From contig CAAGNU010000313.1 of the NCBI GenBank assembly GCA_900771365.1, forward strand, positions 1-52,529: 52,529 bases of DNA, read 5' to 3'. Positions 1 to 7,957 of the stretch are shown one piece after another (position 1 is the stretch's first letter; every line of letters begins with the position of its first letter). The notes under the pieces were generated by a model. The model was given only the letters and a program-made list of their open reading frames with translations. It was not told where the DNA came from and did no database searches. Origin of the DNA: Bacteroidales bacterium. GTDB lineage: Bacteria > Bacteroidota > Bacteroidia > Bacteroidales > P3. Made by a program: the position numbers and the translations under genes.

Positions 1-45
1 AAACAACAATTCACAAAACAACAATTCACAAAACAACAATTCACA
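1..45. repeat. In-frame 15-bp tandem repeat inside ligA
   Basis: Three perfect copies of the 15-mer AAACAACAATTCACA start at the window edge, so the array may be longer. The unit length is a multiple of three and the frame is the ligA frame; it encodes repeated NNNSQ. The words AATTCACA resemble the arms of the intergenic repeats elsewhere in the window. It sits just before the helix-hairpin-helix part of ligase. Confidence 0.9.
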
Positions 46-595
46 ACTAACAATACAAGAAAAAGGAGCCGACAACATCCTCAAAGCCCTCGAAGCCTCA
101 AAGCAGGTGCCCTTCGAACGCGTCCTCTTCGCCTTAGGCATACGCTACGTCGGCGAAGTCGGCGCCAAAAAGCTCGCCCGCCACTTCGGCAGCATCGACG
201 CCCTCATGGCCGCCAGCGTCGAAGAACTGGCAGCCGTGGAAGACGTCGGCCAGACCACCGCCCTCGCCGTCCACCACTACCTCGCCCTCCCCGAACACCG
301 CGACATCGTCCGTCGGCTCCGAGCCGCAGGACTCCGCATGGAAGCGGAAAAAGTTCAGGTCGGACGGCAGCTCGAAGGACTCACCGTCGTCGTCAGCGGC
401 ATCTTCACCCACTTCTCGCGCGACGAGATAAAAGCCTCCATTGAGCAGCACGGGGGCAAAGTCTCGGCCAGCATCAGCGGCAAGACCAGCTTTGTTGTCG
501 CCGGAGAAAACATGGGACCCGAAAAACGCAAAAAAGCCGACAAACTTGGTGTCAGAATCCTCTCGGAGGAAGAATACATCCACATGATTGAATAA
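2..595 (+). CDS. ligA: NAD-dependent DNA ligase, C-terminal part (5' truncated by window)
   Basis: This is the C-terminal third of LigA, which seals nicks in duplex DNA during replication and repair using NAD+. The reading frame is open to the window edge, so the start, the adenylation domain and the OB fold lie outside. Visible are helix-hairpin-helix motifs beginning at VLFALGIRYVGE, followed by GVQTT-like HhH turns and a C-terminal BRCT domain (about the last 80 residues, LEGLTVVVSGIF onward, with the GGKVSASISGKTSFVV core). The first about 15 residues shown are NNNSQ repeats, followed by LTIQEKGADNIL, where other bacterial ligases have a short linker ending in GEKS. The last codons (IE, stop) fall inside the first unit of a downstream 14-bp repeat. 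Third codon positions are strongly C-rich. Identification is firm; the effect of the repeat on activity is unknown. Confidence 0.95.
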   Translation, partial: NNNSQNNNSQNNNSQLTIQEKGADNILKALEASKQVPFERVLFALGIRYVGEVGAKKLARHFGSIDALMAASVEELAAVEDVGQTTALAVHHYLALPEHRDIVRRLRAAGLRMEAEKVQVGRQLEGLTVVVSGIFTHFSRDEIKASIEQHGGKVSASISGKTSFVVAGENMGPEKRKKADKLGVRILSEEEYIHMIE

Positions 596-660
596 TGAAT
601 ATTGAATAATGAATATTGAATAATGAATATTGGCTCCCGCCGCACTCATTACTCATTATT
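587..660. repeat. Hairpin minisatellite with GGCTCCCGCC core, overlapping the ligA stop codon
   Basis: Three 14-bp units ATTGAATAATGAAT occupy 587-628, then the core GGCTCCCGCC at 632-641, then a right arm GCACTCATTACTCATTATT that is roughly the reverse complement of the left arm. The ligA stop codon (593-595) is within the first unit. This is the reference example of the dispersed family described in the findings. Confidence 0.85.
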
Positions 661-1053
661 AAGATGCTCAGCAATAAAAAAAAAGAACCCCTGGCGCGAT
701 ACCAGGTCGAACCTTGTAATTAAAAAAACTCAAAAGAAGGGCGATTTTCGAAGGAGGAAGCTGTGCCTGAGACGTTTTTACCACGCTTTTCCATAGGACG
801 CAGGCTTTTTTTTCACTGTCCGTTATCATTTATCACCCCCCCCTCCCGCGGTTCGAGGCGGGAGGGGAAGGGCGGATGCGGCGGTTGATGACGTTTGCGT
901 CGCAGTGTGTTGACATCGTTGCAGTTGGAGCGGTGGACCTGTTCTCTGTTCTGTGTTCTGTGTTCCGTGATTTGCGTGGCGCGAAGTGTGATTCAGGAGC
1001 CTTTGCGTCGGCATGGCTACAAAAGTTTTTTTTGCCATGTCGCAAATTATTCG
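661..1053. other. Gene-free stretch with a GC-rich hairpin
   Basis: No convincing gene is seen. A strong hairpin with arms CCCTCCCGC and GCGGGAGGG lies at about 838-867 but has no T-tract after it, so it is not a typical terminator. A smaller CCTGG/CCAGG hairpin lies near 695. Short tandem words (TGTTCTG type) occur at about 940-970. A long reading frame running from about 876 into the next gene is open here only by chance. Confidence 0.6.
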
Positions 1054-1061
1054 TATCTTTG
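1054..1061 (+). promoter_or_regulatory. Bacteroidota-type promoter, -7 box TATCTTTG
   Basis: TATCTTTG matches the TAnnTTTG -7 consensus of the phylum; a TTG within a T-run at about 1032 is placed as a -33 element. It lies 30 nt before the ATG at 1092 and supports that start over upstream in-frame codons. Confidence 0.7.
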
Positions 1062-1091
1062 CACCTCGTAATATTGATAAAATATAATACT

Positions 1092-1739
1092 ATGCGCAAA
1101 ATACTATTTGCTTTGACGATGCTGCTGCCACTCTTCGCAGCAGCCCAGACAACCGCCCCGATGGGCATCTTGGTTTCACAGAGACAAGGCACAGTGGACT
1201 GGCCCACAGTGCATGAGGAGAACGACCTGGACTTTGTCTATGTTACGACAACCTTCGGCGCCGCGAAGACCGACGAACGCTGCGGACAGAACATCGAACG
1301 CGCCTTCCAGGCAGGCTTCCCCGTGGGGTGCGTCCATCGCTACGACCGCCATTTCTCCGCCCAGGGACAGCTCGACAACTTCAAGGCCGCCGTGAAAGGC
1401 TTCCACATGAGCCTCGCTCCAGCCGTCTATGTGGTGGTCGACGCCCCTTACGACATCAACGTGAAGCGTTTCGACATGCTGCTCCAGCTCATGGAGGAGG
1501 AATATGGCGTGAAACCTCTCATCATGGCTAACCAAGAAGCCTATCTGCGCTATTTCAGCCTGGAACGTTATGCAGGCTACCACGTGATTATCGTGAGCAA
1601 TGGCCTGAGATTCCCCGACACACGCTACTCTATCTGGGAGTACACAGACAAAGAAAAAGTGGCCGGCATCGTGGAATATGTGCCAGGCCTCAAGCTGAAC
1701 CCGACGTACAAGATTGAAAACTTGAAGATTAAGAATTGA
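1092..1739 (+). CDS. Secreted GH25 (lysozyme)-like protein with degenerate catalytic residues
   Basis: A 215-residue protein with a signal peptide (residues 1-19, MRKILFALTMLLPLFAAAQ) and one domain resembling glycoside hydrolase family 25 muramidases: GILVSQRQGTVDW near the start, FVYVTTTFG, a GQNIERAFQAGFPVGCVHRY strand-turn, and the late WEYTDKEKVAGI that matches the family W-x-Y-T...GI end. Active members have an Asp in the first motif (G-I/V-D-V-S) and a D-x-E motif on a central strand. Here the first Asp is Leu27 and the D-x-E position reads Asp117-Ala118-Pro119. I infer a non-catalytic binding protein or a strongly diverged enzyme. The start is set by the promoter 30 nt upstream and by the signal peptide. 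The last codons (KIENLKIKN, stop) run into repeat-like AT-rich words. Confidence 0.7.
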   Translation: MRKILFALTMLLPLFAAAQTTAPMGILVSQRQGTVDWPTVHEENDLDFVYVTTTFGAAKTDERCGQNIERAFQAGFPVGCVHRYDRHFSAQGQLDNFKAAVKGFHMSLAPAVYVVVDAPYDINVKRFDMLLQLMEEEYGVKPLIMANQEAYLRYFSLERYAGYHVIIVSNGLRFPDTRYSIWEYTDKEKVAGIVEYVPGLKLNPTYKIENLKIKN

Positions 1740-1766
1740 GAATCGGACGGGAGAAATTTCAGATTC

Positions 1767-1872
1767 GGAGTTTGGAGTTTTGGAGGATTATCTTCTAATC
1801 TTCTAATCTAATGTTAAGCGTTGAATGGTAAATTGAGCGAGAACCCTAATTTAACATTTAACATTCAACATT
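1767..1872. repeat. Double intergenic repeat: TTGGAGTTTTGGA/TCTTCTAATC arm plus TGTTAA hairpin
   Basis: Two blocks. The first (1767-1809) carries GGAGTTTGGAGTTTTGGAGG then TCTTCTAATC twice; an inverted copy lies at 7236-7283. The second (1810-1872) has arms built from TGTTAAGCGTTGAATG and TTTAACATTCAACATT, inverted to each other around a GCGAGAACCC centre. It fills the spacer between the GH25-like gene and the next gene. Confidence 0.75.
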
Positions 1873-1897
1873 CATTCACAATATATTTCATACGGAT

Positions 1898-2626
1898 ATG
1901 AAGAAACTTCTCTTAGGACTGGCTGTGATGTGTGCGGCACTTGTGTCGCAGGCTCAGATTACGTTGTCTGGCACGCTGGGCTTTAGCAGTGATGACTACA
2001 GCTATCATCGTGACGGGATGCAAGGATACGATGCCAGCCTTCCAGAGGGATACACCTTCACAATCGCTCCAGCCGTGGGCTACCGGCTGACGGAGGAGCT
2101 GGAGGCGGGCGTCAGGCTGGAAGGGGAGTACGCTCCGTATGTGTTCACAGACGGCTTCTACAACCCAGTCAGCAAGGCATACGAGGAATCGCAAGTGGTG
2201 GAACGCACCACGACGATGCTTGGCGGCGGGGCCTACCTGCGCTATAGAGCCGTGTCATGGGGCTCCTTCTCGCTGATAGCAGAGCTGTCGGCGAGATACA
2301 GAAAAGGAGGTGTCCGAAGCTGCACCACGGAGTATGCGGCATCATCGGGATGGCCTCTTGAGTTCCGACAGTGTGAGGCGCAGAGCCAGGTAGACGTGAT
2401 GCTTACGCCGATACTGAACTATGCTATCACTGAGCACCTCAGCGTAGACTTGAATTTGAACCTCATGGCTCTGGGCTATCACCGACTGCGAAGTTTGAAG
2501 TATGGTGTGGAGGACAGCAGCGGCAACGCAGACCTGCTGAGTGTGCTGACAACCGACCATTACGACTTGATGTTCAGCAGTGCCACACATCGTGGCCTCG
2601 GACTGGGTCTTGGGTATGTGTTCTAA
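1898..2626 (+). CDS. Putative outer-membrane beta-barrel protein
   Basis: The product has 242 residues. It begins with a signal peptide (MKKLLLGLAVMCAALVSQAQ) followed by alternating polar/aromatic strands such as FTIAPAVGYRLTEELEAGVRL, AYLRYRAVSWGSFSLIAELSARY and LTPILNYAITEHLSVDLNL, and it ends in GLGLGLGYVF. A C-terminal Phe after an amphipathic strand is the usual signal for insertion of outer-membrane barrels. Length and strand spacing suggest a small 8-stranded barrel of the OmpA/OmpX kind, without a peptidoglycan-binding domain. It could have a role with the GH25-like protein upstream or the giant secreted protein downstream, all on one strand, but there is no direct evidence. The specific family is not recognised. 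Confidence 0.65.
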   Translation: MKKLLLGLAVMCAALVSQAQITLSGTLGFSSDDYSYHRDGMQGYDASLPEGYTFTIAPAVGYRLTEELEAGVRLEGEYAPYVFTDGFYNPVSKAYEESQVVERTTTMLGGGAYLRYRAVSWGSFSLIAELSARYRKGGVRSCTTEYAASSGWPLEFRQCEAQSQVDVMLTPILNYAITEHLSVDLNLNLMALGYHRLRSLKYGVEDSSGNADLLSVLTTDHYDLMFSSATHRGLGLGLGYVF

Positions 2627-2694
2627 TGTTAAGTGTTGAATGGTAAATGGTAAATTGAGCGGCAGCCTAATTTAACATTTAACATCCAACATTC
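2624..2694. repeat. Hairpin minisatellite with GCGGCAGCC core, starting at the stop codon
   Basis: The left arm (TAATGTTAAGTGTTGAATGG with repeats of GGTAAA) begins with the TAA stop of the preceding gene. The core GCGGCAGCC is at 2659-2667. The right arm TAATTTAACATTTAACATCC is the reverse complement of the left arm with few mismatches. Confidence 0.85.
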
Positions 2695-2716
2695 CAAATA
2701 TATAATATATCCTCTC

Positions 2717-5700
2717 ATGGCGAAGTTGATCAAAAAAGCAATATGCCTCATGGCTTTGATGCTGGCTTCGGTGGTGGCGAGCGCTCAGTACACCGTCACA
2801 TTCACCGATGGGAGGGTTGTCACCGTAGACGGCAACACACATCCGTCCGGCATCATTTATGACAATGGGGGGCTCTTTGGAGTATATTCCAACAATTTCG
2901 CGGGCATGGTAATCATCGCGGCGGACTTAGGCGACACAATCGAGATTCAAGGATGGGTGAGAACTGAGGGCCGCAGCGACCAGCTTTTCGTGTACAATGG
3001 AAACGGCCGAGCAGACTCTTTGGTGGGCGCATACTACGGCGACACGGTCTTCTCCCTCTCTACGACCACAGGCTATCTCAGCTTGTGGTTCTCTACCGAT
3101 ATCTCGAATTTGAATGTCGGCTCAAGCTATAGCTACGATGGCTTTGAACTCAGCTACATAGTGAAGCCCAACAGCTGCTCCTGCAATATCCTCGGCTTCG
3201 AGGCGCAAAGCGTCACTCCAAACTCCATCCACCTCAGTTGGAACTCCTCCGACACCCTGGGCCCCTTCCTGCTCCATAGCAATATGAATGACACCCTCCT
3301 GTACCAGACCTATTGCAACCTCTCAGGACTCCTGCCAAACTCCCGTTATGACTTTTCTCTCGTATCCCTCGCCGACACGAGCAACTCATCCTGCCCACGT
3401 CACCTCTCTGTCACCACCCCCTGCTATGTCGCCAACCTCGAAGGCGTGCGGCCCATTGTCGGCGACTCCGACACCGTCATCCTTACGGCCGCCCTGGCAG
3501 ACTCCTACCTTTGGAGCACTGGCGCCATATCAAGGTCCATCATGGTCACCCATCCAGGCAACTACTATGTGGTGGCCTATACCGAAGGCGGTTGCAGCGA
3601 TACGGCATTCGCCTACGTGGCCAAAGTGTATCTATCTATCGACATAGATATGGACACCTGTCTCTGCCCGGGTGACTCGGTGGATGTAAGGGTGGGCTTC
3701 AGCTACGATGCCAACTTCCGCATAGACACAGCGAGCGCAACACTGTCGGAAACGAGGAAGGTCTTCCTGCCAGACGGAACCAACTGCGATCCATACGGCT
3801 GCTCCTACCGCTCCGAACAAACCTTTTCGGGCTTCCCTGCAAATGCGAGGATTGAGAGCGTGAACGATATACGCTATATAAAACTGAACCTTGAACACTC
3901 CTGGCTGGGCGACCTCTACGTTAGCATACATTGCCCCGACAGCCATAGTGCGGATATCCTTAGGTACAGCAATGTGGGCACCTCGGCCTGTCGTAATGTC
4001 ATCACGGCGGAACATAGGGGATGGGCACCTGGCAATAACGCCAGCCTTGGAAGTTGGTTGGGAGACTGTAACATCCGCACAGATAGCTCTCATCCATGTG
4101 ACTCTACTGCTCCGAACAACATCGCGGGCACGGGATGGAACTATTGCTGGTCGGATGCTACCGATCAGAACTATCAGTACTCAATAGGTGACGGCAGAAT
4201 CTACCGCGCTTGGAATGTGGTCCGTAACACCGTGGACTCCTCGGACGCAGCAATGGGCAGGCAGTTCTACCACCCCGACGACTCGTTCTCCAACCTGATA
4301 GGCTGTCCGATGAATGGCACATGGTATATAGAGGTGGTGGACGGATGGTCGGACGACAATGGATACATTTTCGGCTGGGAGCTGGCCCTGAACCCGAATA
4401 GGCTGATGAGCATTCAGTACCGCCCTACGGTAGACAGTTGCACTTTGTCGGGAGCCTACATCTCAAGGCTTACAGACACTTCATTCAGAATAAAAGCCCC
4501 CGAAGGACTGACGCATGACACGGTGGTGCAATATGTGCTGCATATTATCGACTCAAACGGCTACGTGTTCGACACGTCCTTCAATCTGCGCTTTTCCGTA
4601 CCCATGGTGACTGAGGTGTATGACACGGTAACGGAGGACCAACTCCCGAGGATCCATAACGGCGAGATCTTCTGGAACGACACAACGGATGTGGAGTTTC
4701 ATTGGATGCAACAGGGCGGCTGCGGCTGCGACAGCATTGAGGTGTACAACTTGTTTGTAAAGCGTCCCAGCAGGGTAGATACCACCATCGAGGCGTGCGG
4801 CAACGCATTTCCGCTGATGTGGAACAACCACACCTTCAGCGAGGCGGGGGTGTACTACGACACGTTGCAGAACCAATGGGGGCTGGACAGTCTGGTCGTA
4901 ATTCACGTGAGGCCGTTGCCTTACTATGATGACACGCTGGCTGCCACTATCTGCTACGGCACTACTTACAGCTATGATGAACGGCTCAGCTTCTCCGCAG
5001 CGGGACTCTATATGCTCTACGACACAGTGACCGCGGCAGGGTGCGATAGCATTCGGCATCTGGACCTCGCTGTGCGGGACTACTACATCGCCGACACGAC
5101 CCTTTCGGCGTGCGACAGAGTTGAGTTCCGCTCCCATGGCATAGATACCGCCTATACATCGGACATCTCCTTCGTCATCCCTGAGTATGGGGTCGACGGC
5201 TACGGCTGCACCTTCCCCGGGAGGGTGAACATCAGGGTGCGCCATTCGTCAGACACATCCTTGAGCCATACGGGCTGCGACAGCTATGAGTGGAATGGCA
5301 GCGAGTATACGGCGCCCTTAGATACCGCGCTGGTTTACCGCATGGGGAATGCCAATAGCGAAGGTTGCGACAGCGTTGTTACGCTCTCGTTAGTGCTGCA
5401 TCGCTCGGACACACTGGTATCGTTCGACACCATCTGCGAGGATGACTGGTTGGCAGGATACGAATTCGAAGACAGCCTTTATGTTGGAGATACGGTCTCC
5501 GTTGGCGACATTGTGCTGGACCACTGGGGCTTTACACCAGACAGTTGTCCCCGTCTGACTCGGATGCTGCTGCATATTGACACAAACAAGTTCATCACAG
5601 TGTGGGACACAATTGTCGAGAATGAGGCGGATACCTTCCATTACTGCGGTGTGCAGTTGAGCCGCGACACCAATATCGTCTTCCGTATGGCCTCTATCAG

Positions 5701-7228
5701 TGGGTGCGATACCACGATATACTACCACCTGCATGTGTGGTGGAATGTCTCGGACACGATATACGACACGTTGTGCAATGCCGAGGCGGACGCCTATGAT
5801 ACCAATGGAAGCGGACTGCATTTGCGCACCTTGGACACCATAGCGCTCACCGATGTGCAGCCGCGATGCGACACACTGCAAGCCACCTTCTTCACGGTGC
5901 ATGGCGCCGATAGCGTGGTGACAGCCATTATCACAATCTATCCTGACTACCATTACGACCTCTTCGATACCGTATGCCTTGGCTCCGTTTACCACTTCGA
6001 CAGCGTCAGCTATCAGGCACCAGGCTCCCACCTCGTGCCCTATCAGACCCTGCATCGCTGCGACAGCGTGGTGGCCCTCTCCCTTAGCGTCGCCCCAACA
6101 TACGATACTGCACTATACCTCACCATCGCCCTGGGCGACACGGCACTCTTCGCCGACACATCTTACACCCTCCCCGGAATCTACAGCCACCACGACACCA
6201 CAGCCCGCTGGGGGTGCGACTCGGTGGCAACACTCTACCTTGCAGTCGTGAGGAATATATACGACACCATATTCGATTCGATATGCGAGGGTGGAGAATA
6301 TCTCTTTTGGGGTCAGACCCTTCGCAACACTGGTGAGTATAACGTCATGCTGCCACAGCGACACACCTTTTCAGACAGCGTGCGCTATACAAAGGTCCTG
6401 CCTGGCGACACGCTTCACACACTCTATCTAACCGTGTTGCCGCATCCGACAATCGACATAGACACCCAGTTCCTATGTCTGCAGGAATCACCCTCATACC
6501 TGCTCTCCGCACATGCGGGCGTGCCTTACTATCAGTGGATGTCCGATCCTGCCGATCCCCTTCTTCAAGGTCATGAGAATGACAGCGTTGTCAGCATCTC
6601 GCCACAGGAGAATGCCTCGTACTACCTTATCGCCGACTACACAGCCACCCCCTTCTGCCCCTCCACAGACACCCTGCAGCTCGACCCGTTGCCGTGGGTC
6701 AACGCCAAGATAGGCTATGCTCCTGAAGAACTCACCTTCGACATTCGCGACCTTCAAGCCGTCAGCTTAGACAACAAAGACGTCCAGAACTATCTTTGGA
6801 ACATCTGGTACGATGGAAACCTGCCGTTCCAAGAAACAACGAGAGAGATATACCTTCAGGTGCCCGACAAAGTGGGCATAGTCCACCTGCAACTCGTCGT
6901 CTCCAACGCCTTCTGCGCCGACACCGACACCGTCTCCGTAAGAGTCAAAGAGTCGGACATATTCTTCCCCAACGTCTTCACGCCTGGGCTTCAATCAAAC
7001 CAGCGCTTCCGCGCCTACGGTATCGGCATCACCGAATTTGAAATCTGGATATACGACCGCCGCGGCGTCATAGTGTACCATTCCACGGACATGGAAGAAG
7101 GTTGGGATGGAACCAGCCAAGGAGAACCGTGCCGACAAGAAACCTATGCCTATCAATGTCGCTACAAGACCGTAGAGACCCCTGGAGGCTGGCAGAAGAC
7201 CGTAGGAACCGCCACCCTGCTGCGATGA
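2717..7228 (+). CDS. Giant secreted T9SS cargo with CUB-like, FN3-like, P-domain and Cys-Asp-Ser repeats
   Basis: The protein has 1503 residues. Order: signal peptide (1-23, ending VVASAQ); a CUB-like jelly roll (about 24-150); an FN3-like domain (about 157-235, SITPNSIHLSW-type start); an Ig-like segment with a SYLWSTGA motif (about 240-300); a proprotein-convertase-type P domain (about 380-558, LGDLYVSIHCP ... GTWYIEVVDGWSDDNG ... GWELAL); then about eight degenerate repeats (about 690-1240), each with G-C-D-S/T, a hydrophobic strand and a DT-rich linker; another Ig/PKD-like segment with YYQWMSDP; and a C-terminal type-B sorting domain (about 1413-1503, DIFFPNVFTPG ... FEIWIYDRRGVIVYHS ... 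GWDGTSQGEPC). The sorting domain predicts export by the type IX system and surface retention. No catalytic domain is seen; adhesion or structural use is an inference. The many DT dipeptides and Asp residues suggest calcium binding. Confidence 0.9.
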   Translation: MAKLIKKAICLMALMLASVVASAQYTVTFTDGRVVTVDGNTHPSGIIYDNGGLFGVYSNNFAGMVIIAADLGDTIEIQGWVRTEGRSDQLFVYNGNGRADSLVGAYYGDTVFSLSTTTGYLSLWFSTDISNLNVGSSYSYDGFELSYIVKPNSCSCNILGFEAQSVTPNSIHLSWNSSDTLGPFLLHSNMNDTLLYQTYCNLSGLLPNSRYDFSLVSLADTSNSSCPRHLSVTTPCYVANLEGVRPIVGDSDTVILTAALADSYLWSTGAISRSIMVTHPGNYYVVAYTEGGCSDTAFAYVAKVYLSIDIDMDTCLCPGDSVDVRVGFSYDANFRIDTASATLSETRKVFLPDGTNCDPYGCSYRSEQTFSGFPANARIESVNDIRYIKLNLEHSWLGDLYVSIHCPDSHSADILRYSNVGTSACRNVITAEHRGWAPGNNASLGSWLGDCNIRTDSSHPCDSTAPNNIAGTGWNYCWSDATDQNYQYSIGDGRIYRAWNVVRNTVDSSDAAMGRQFYHPDDSFSNLIGCPMNGTWYIEVVDGWSDDNGYIFGWELALNPNRLMSIQYRPTVDSCTLSGAYISRLTDTSFRIKAPEGLTHDTVVQYVLHIIDSNGYVFDTSFNLRFSVPMVTEVYDTVTEDQLPRIHNGEIFWNDTTDVEFHWMQQGGCGCDSIEVYNLFVKRPSRVDTTIEACGNAFPLMWNNHTFSEAGVYYDTLQNQWGLDSLVVIHVRPLPYYDDTLAATICYGTTYSYDERLSFSAAGLYMLYDTVTAAGCDSIRHLDLAVRDYYIADTTLSACDRVEFRSHGIDTAYTSDISFVIPEYGVDGYGCTFPGRVNIRVRHSSDTSLSHTGCDSYEWNGSEYTAPLDTALVYRMGNANSEGCDSVVTLSLVLHRSDTLVSFDTICEDDWLAGYEFEDSLYVGDTVSVGDIVLDHWGFTPDSCPRLTRMLLHIDTNKFITVWDTIVENEADTFHYCGVQLSRDTNIVFRMASISGCDTTIYYHLHVWWNVSDTIYDTLCNAEADAYDTNGSGLHLRTLDTIALTDVQPRCDTLQATFFTVHGADSVVTAIITIYPDYHYDLFDTVCLGSVYHFDSVSYQAPGSHLVPYQTLHRCDSVVALSLSVAPTYDTALYLTIALGDTALFADTSYTLPGIYSHHDTTARWGCDSVATLYLAVVRNIYDTIFDSICEGGEYLFWGQTLRNTGEYNVMLPQRHTFSDSVRYTKVLPGDTLHTLYLTVLPHPTIDIDTQFLCLQESPSYLLSAHAGVPYYQWMSDPADPLLQGHENDSVVSISPQENASYYLIADYTATPFCPSTDTLQLDPLPWVNAKIGYAPEELTFDIRDLQAVSLDNKDVQNYLWNIWYDGNLPFQETTREIYLQVPDKVGIVHLQLVVSNAFCADTDTVSVRVKESDIFFPNVFTPGLQSNQRFRAYGIGITEFEIWIYDRRGVIVYHSTDMEEGWDGTSQGEPCRQETYAYQCRYKTVETPGGWQKTVGTATLLR

Positions 7229-7235
7229 GGAAAAT

Positions 7236-7283
7236 AGATTAGAAGATTAGAAGATAATCCTCCAAATCTCCAAACCTGAATCT
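7236..7283. repeat. AGATTAGAAGATTAGAAG / CCTCCAAATC repeat
   Basis: It starts 8 nt after the stop of the T9SS gene: AGATTAGAAGATTAGAAGATA then ATCCTCCAAATCTCCAAACC. It is the reverse complement, with few changes, of 1767-1809, so the same element is present in both orientations. Confidence 0.75.
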
Positions 7284-7343
7284 TAATTCACGTCTTGTCG
7301 TAGACATATATAAAATATCGCATCAATACTAGGTCGAAAATAT

Positions 7344-7400
7344 AATAGTGAAAGGGTGAATAGTGAAAGGCGTCAGCCGTCATTTTGTCAATTCACAATT
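7344..7400. repeat. Hairpin minisatellite with GGCGTCAGCC core
   Basis: The left arm is GTGAAAGGGTGAATAGTGAAA, the core GGCGTCAGCCGTC lies at 7369-7381, and a short right arm CAATTCACAATTT follows. It is the GTGAA-word class of the family. The 729-bp spacer 7229-7957 holds no gene that I can support. Confidence 0.65.
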
Positions 7401-7480
7401 TAAATCTCTCCGAGCTTTTTTGCCATTATATTGACCCCTGTTTAACATTTCAAAAAATGAAAAACAAGCTGTCGATACAT

Positions 7481-7544
7481 TCGGAGAAGCTTCGCTGTAG
7501 CTTCGCCGTAGCTTCGCTCAACCTTCGCCTCCTGAGGCGAAGAA
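7481..7544. repeat. GTAGCTTCGC repeat element (copy 1)
   Basis: GGAGAAGCTTCGCTGTAGCTTCGCCGTAGCTTCGC-type tandem units followed by a CTTCGCCT/AGGCGAAG hairpin. The upstream context TTTAACATTTCAA and the GGAGAAGCT start are shared with the copy at 34654. A small hairpin AGGTGTT/AACACCT follows at about 7586-7602. Confidence 0.65.
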
Positions 7545-7600
7545 AAAGTAGGGTGAAAAGGGATTTTCAACGACACTTGGACAGAGGTGTTTTTAACACC

Positions 7601-7663
7601 TTGTGAACAGTGAACTGACAATAGATGGCTCCCGCCCACAGATCACAGATCACAGATCACAGG
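7601..7663. repeat. Hairpin minisatellite with GGCTCCCGCC core
   Basis: Left arm TTGTGAACAGTGAACTGACA, core GGCTCCCGCC at 7627-7636, right arm of repeated GATCACA (CACAGATCACAGATCACAG), which pairs with GTGA-rich left-arm words. Confidence 0.8.
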
Positions 7664-7860
7664 CATTCGACTGATTCTATTTATTCTATTCGTTGCTATA
7701 TTACATTGAGAAACAAAGTGCTGACGGTTGAATAGAAGGCAGTCGAATGAATCGAATGTGGTAGTATGTCAAAAATATACGAAAGTCAAAATTTTGATGT
7801 CTTGTTTGTGATTGTAGTGATGGTTGAATGTGTGGTGTTCGGTTGTGAAAGTGTGGTGGA

Positions 7861-7899
7861 AAAACAAAGCCCCTTGCAGAAGGCAAGGGGCTTTGTTTT
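7861..7899. terminator. Strong bidirectional Rho-independent terminator
   Basis: Perfect 17-bp stem: AAAACAAAGCCCCTTGC, loop AGAAG, GCAAGGGGCTTTGTTTT. On the minus strand it lies about 60 nt after the glyS stop and ends in a T-tract, so it probably ends glyS transcription; it can also stop read-through from the plus strand. Confidence 0.85.
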
Positions 7900-7957
7900 G
7901 TGCCCCAACAAACGGGTCAATGAAAATTGGGAAATTTTTATTGACCCATTTGTTTTG

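Noticed and set aside
838..867. Terminator of ligA
   Set aside because: The GC-rich hairpin is more than 240 nt after the stop and lacks a T-tract.
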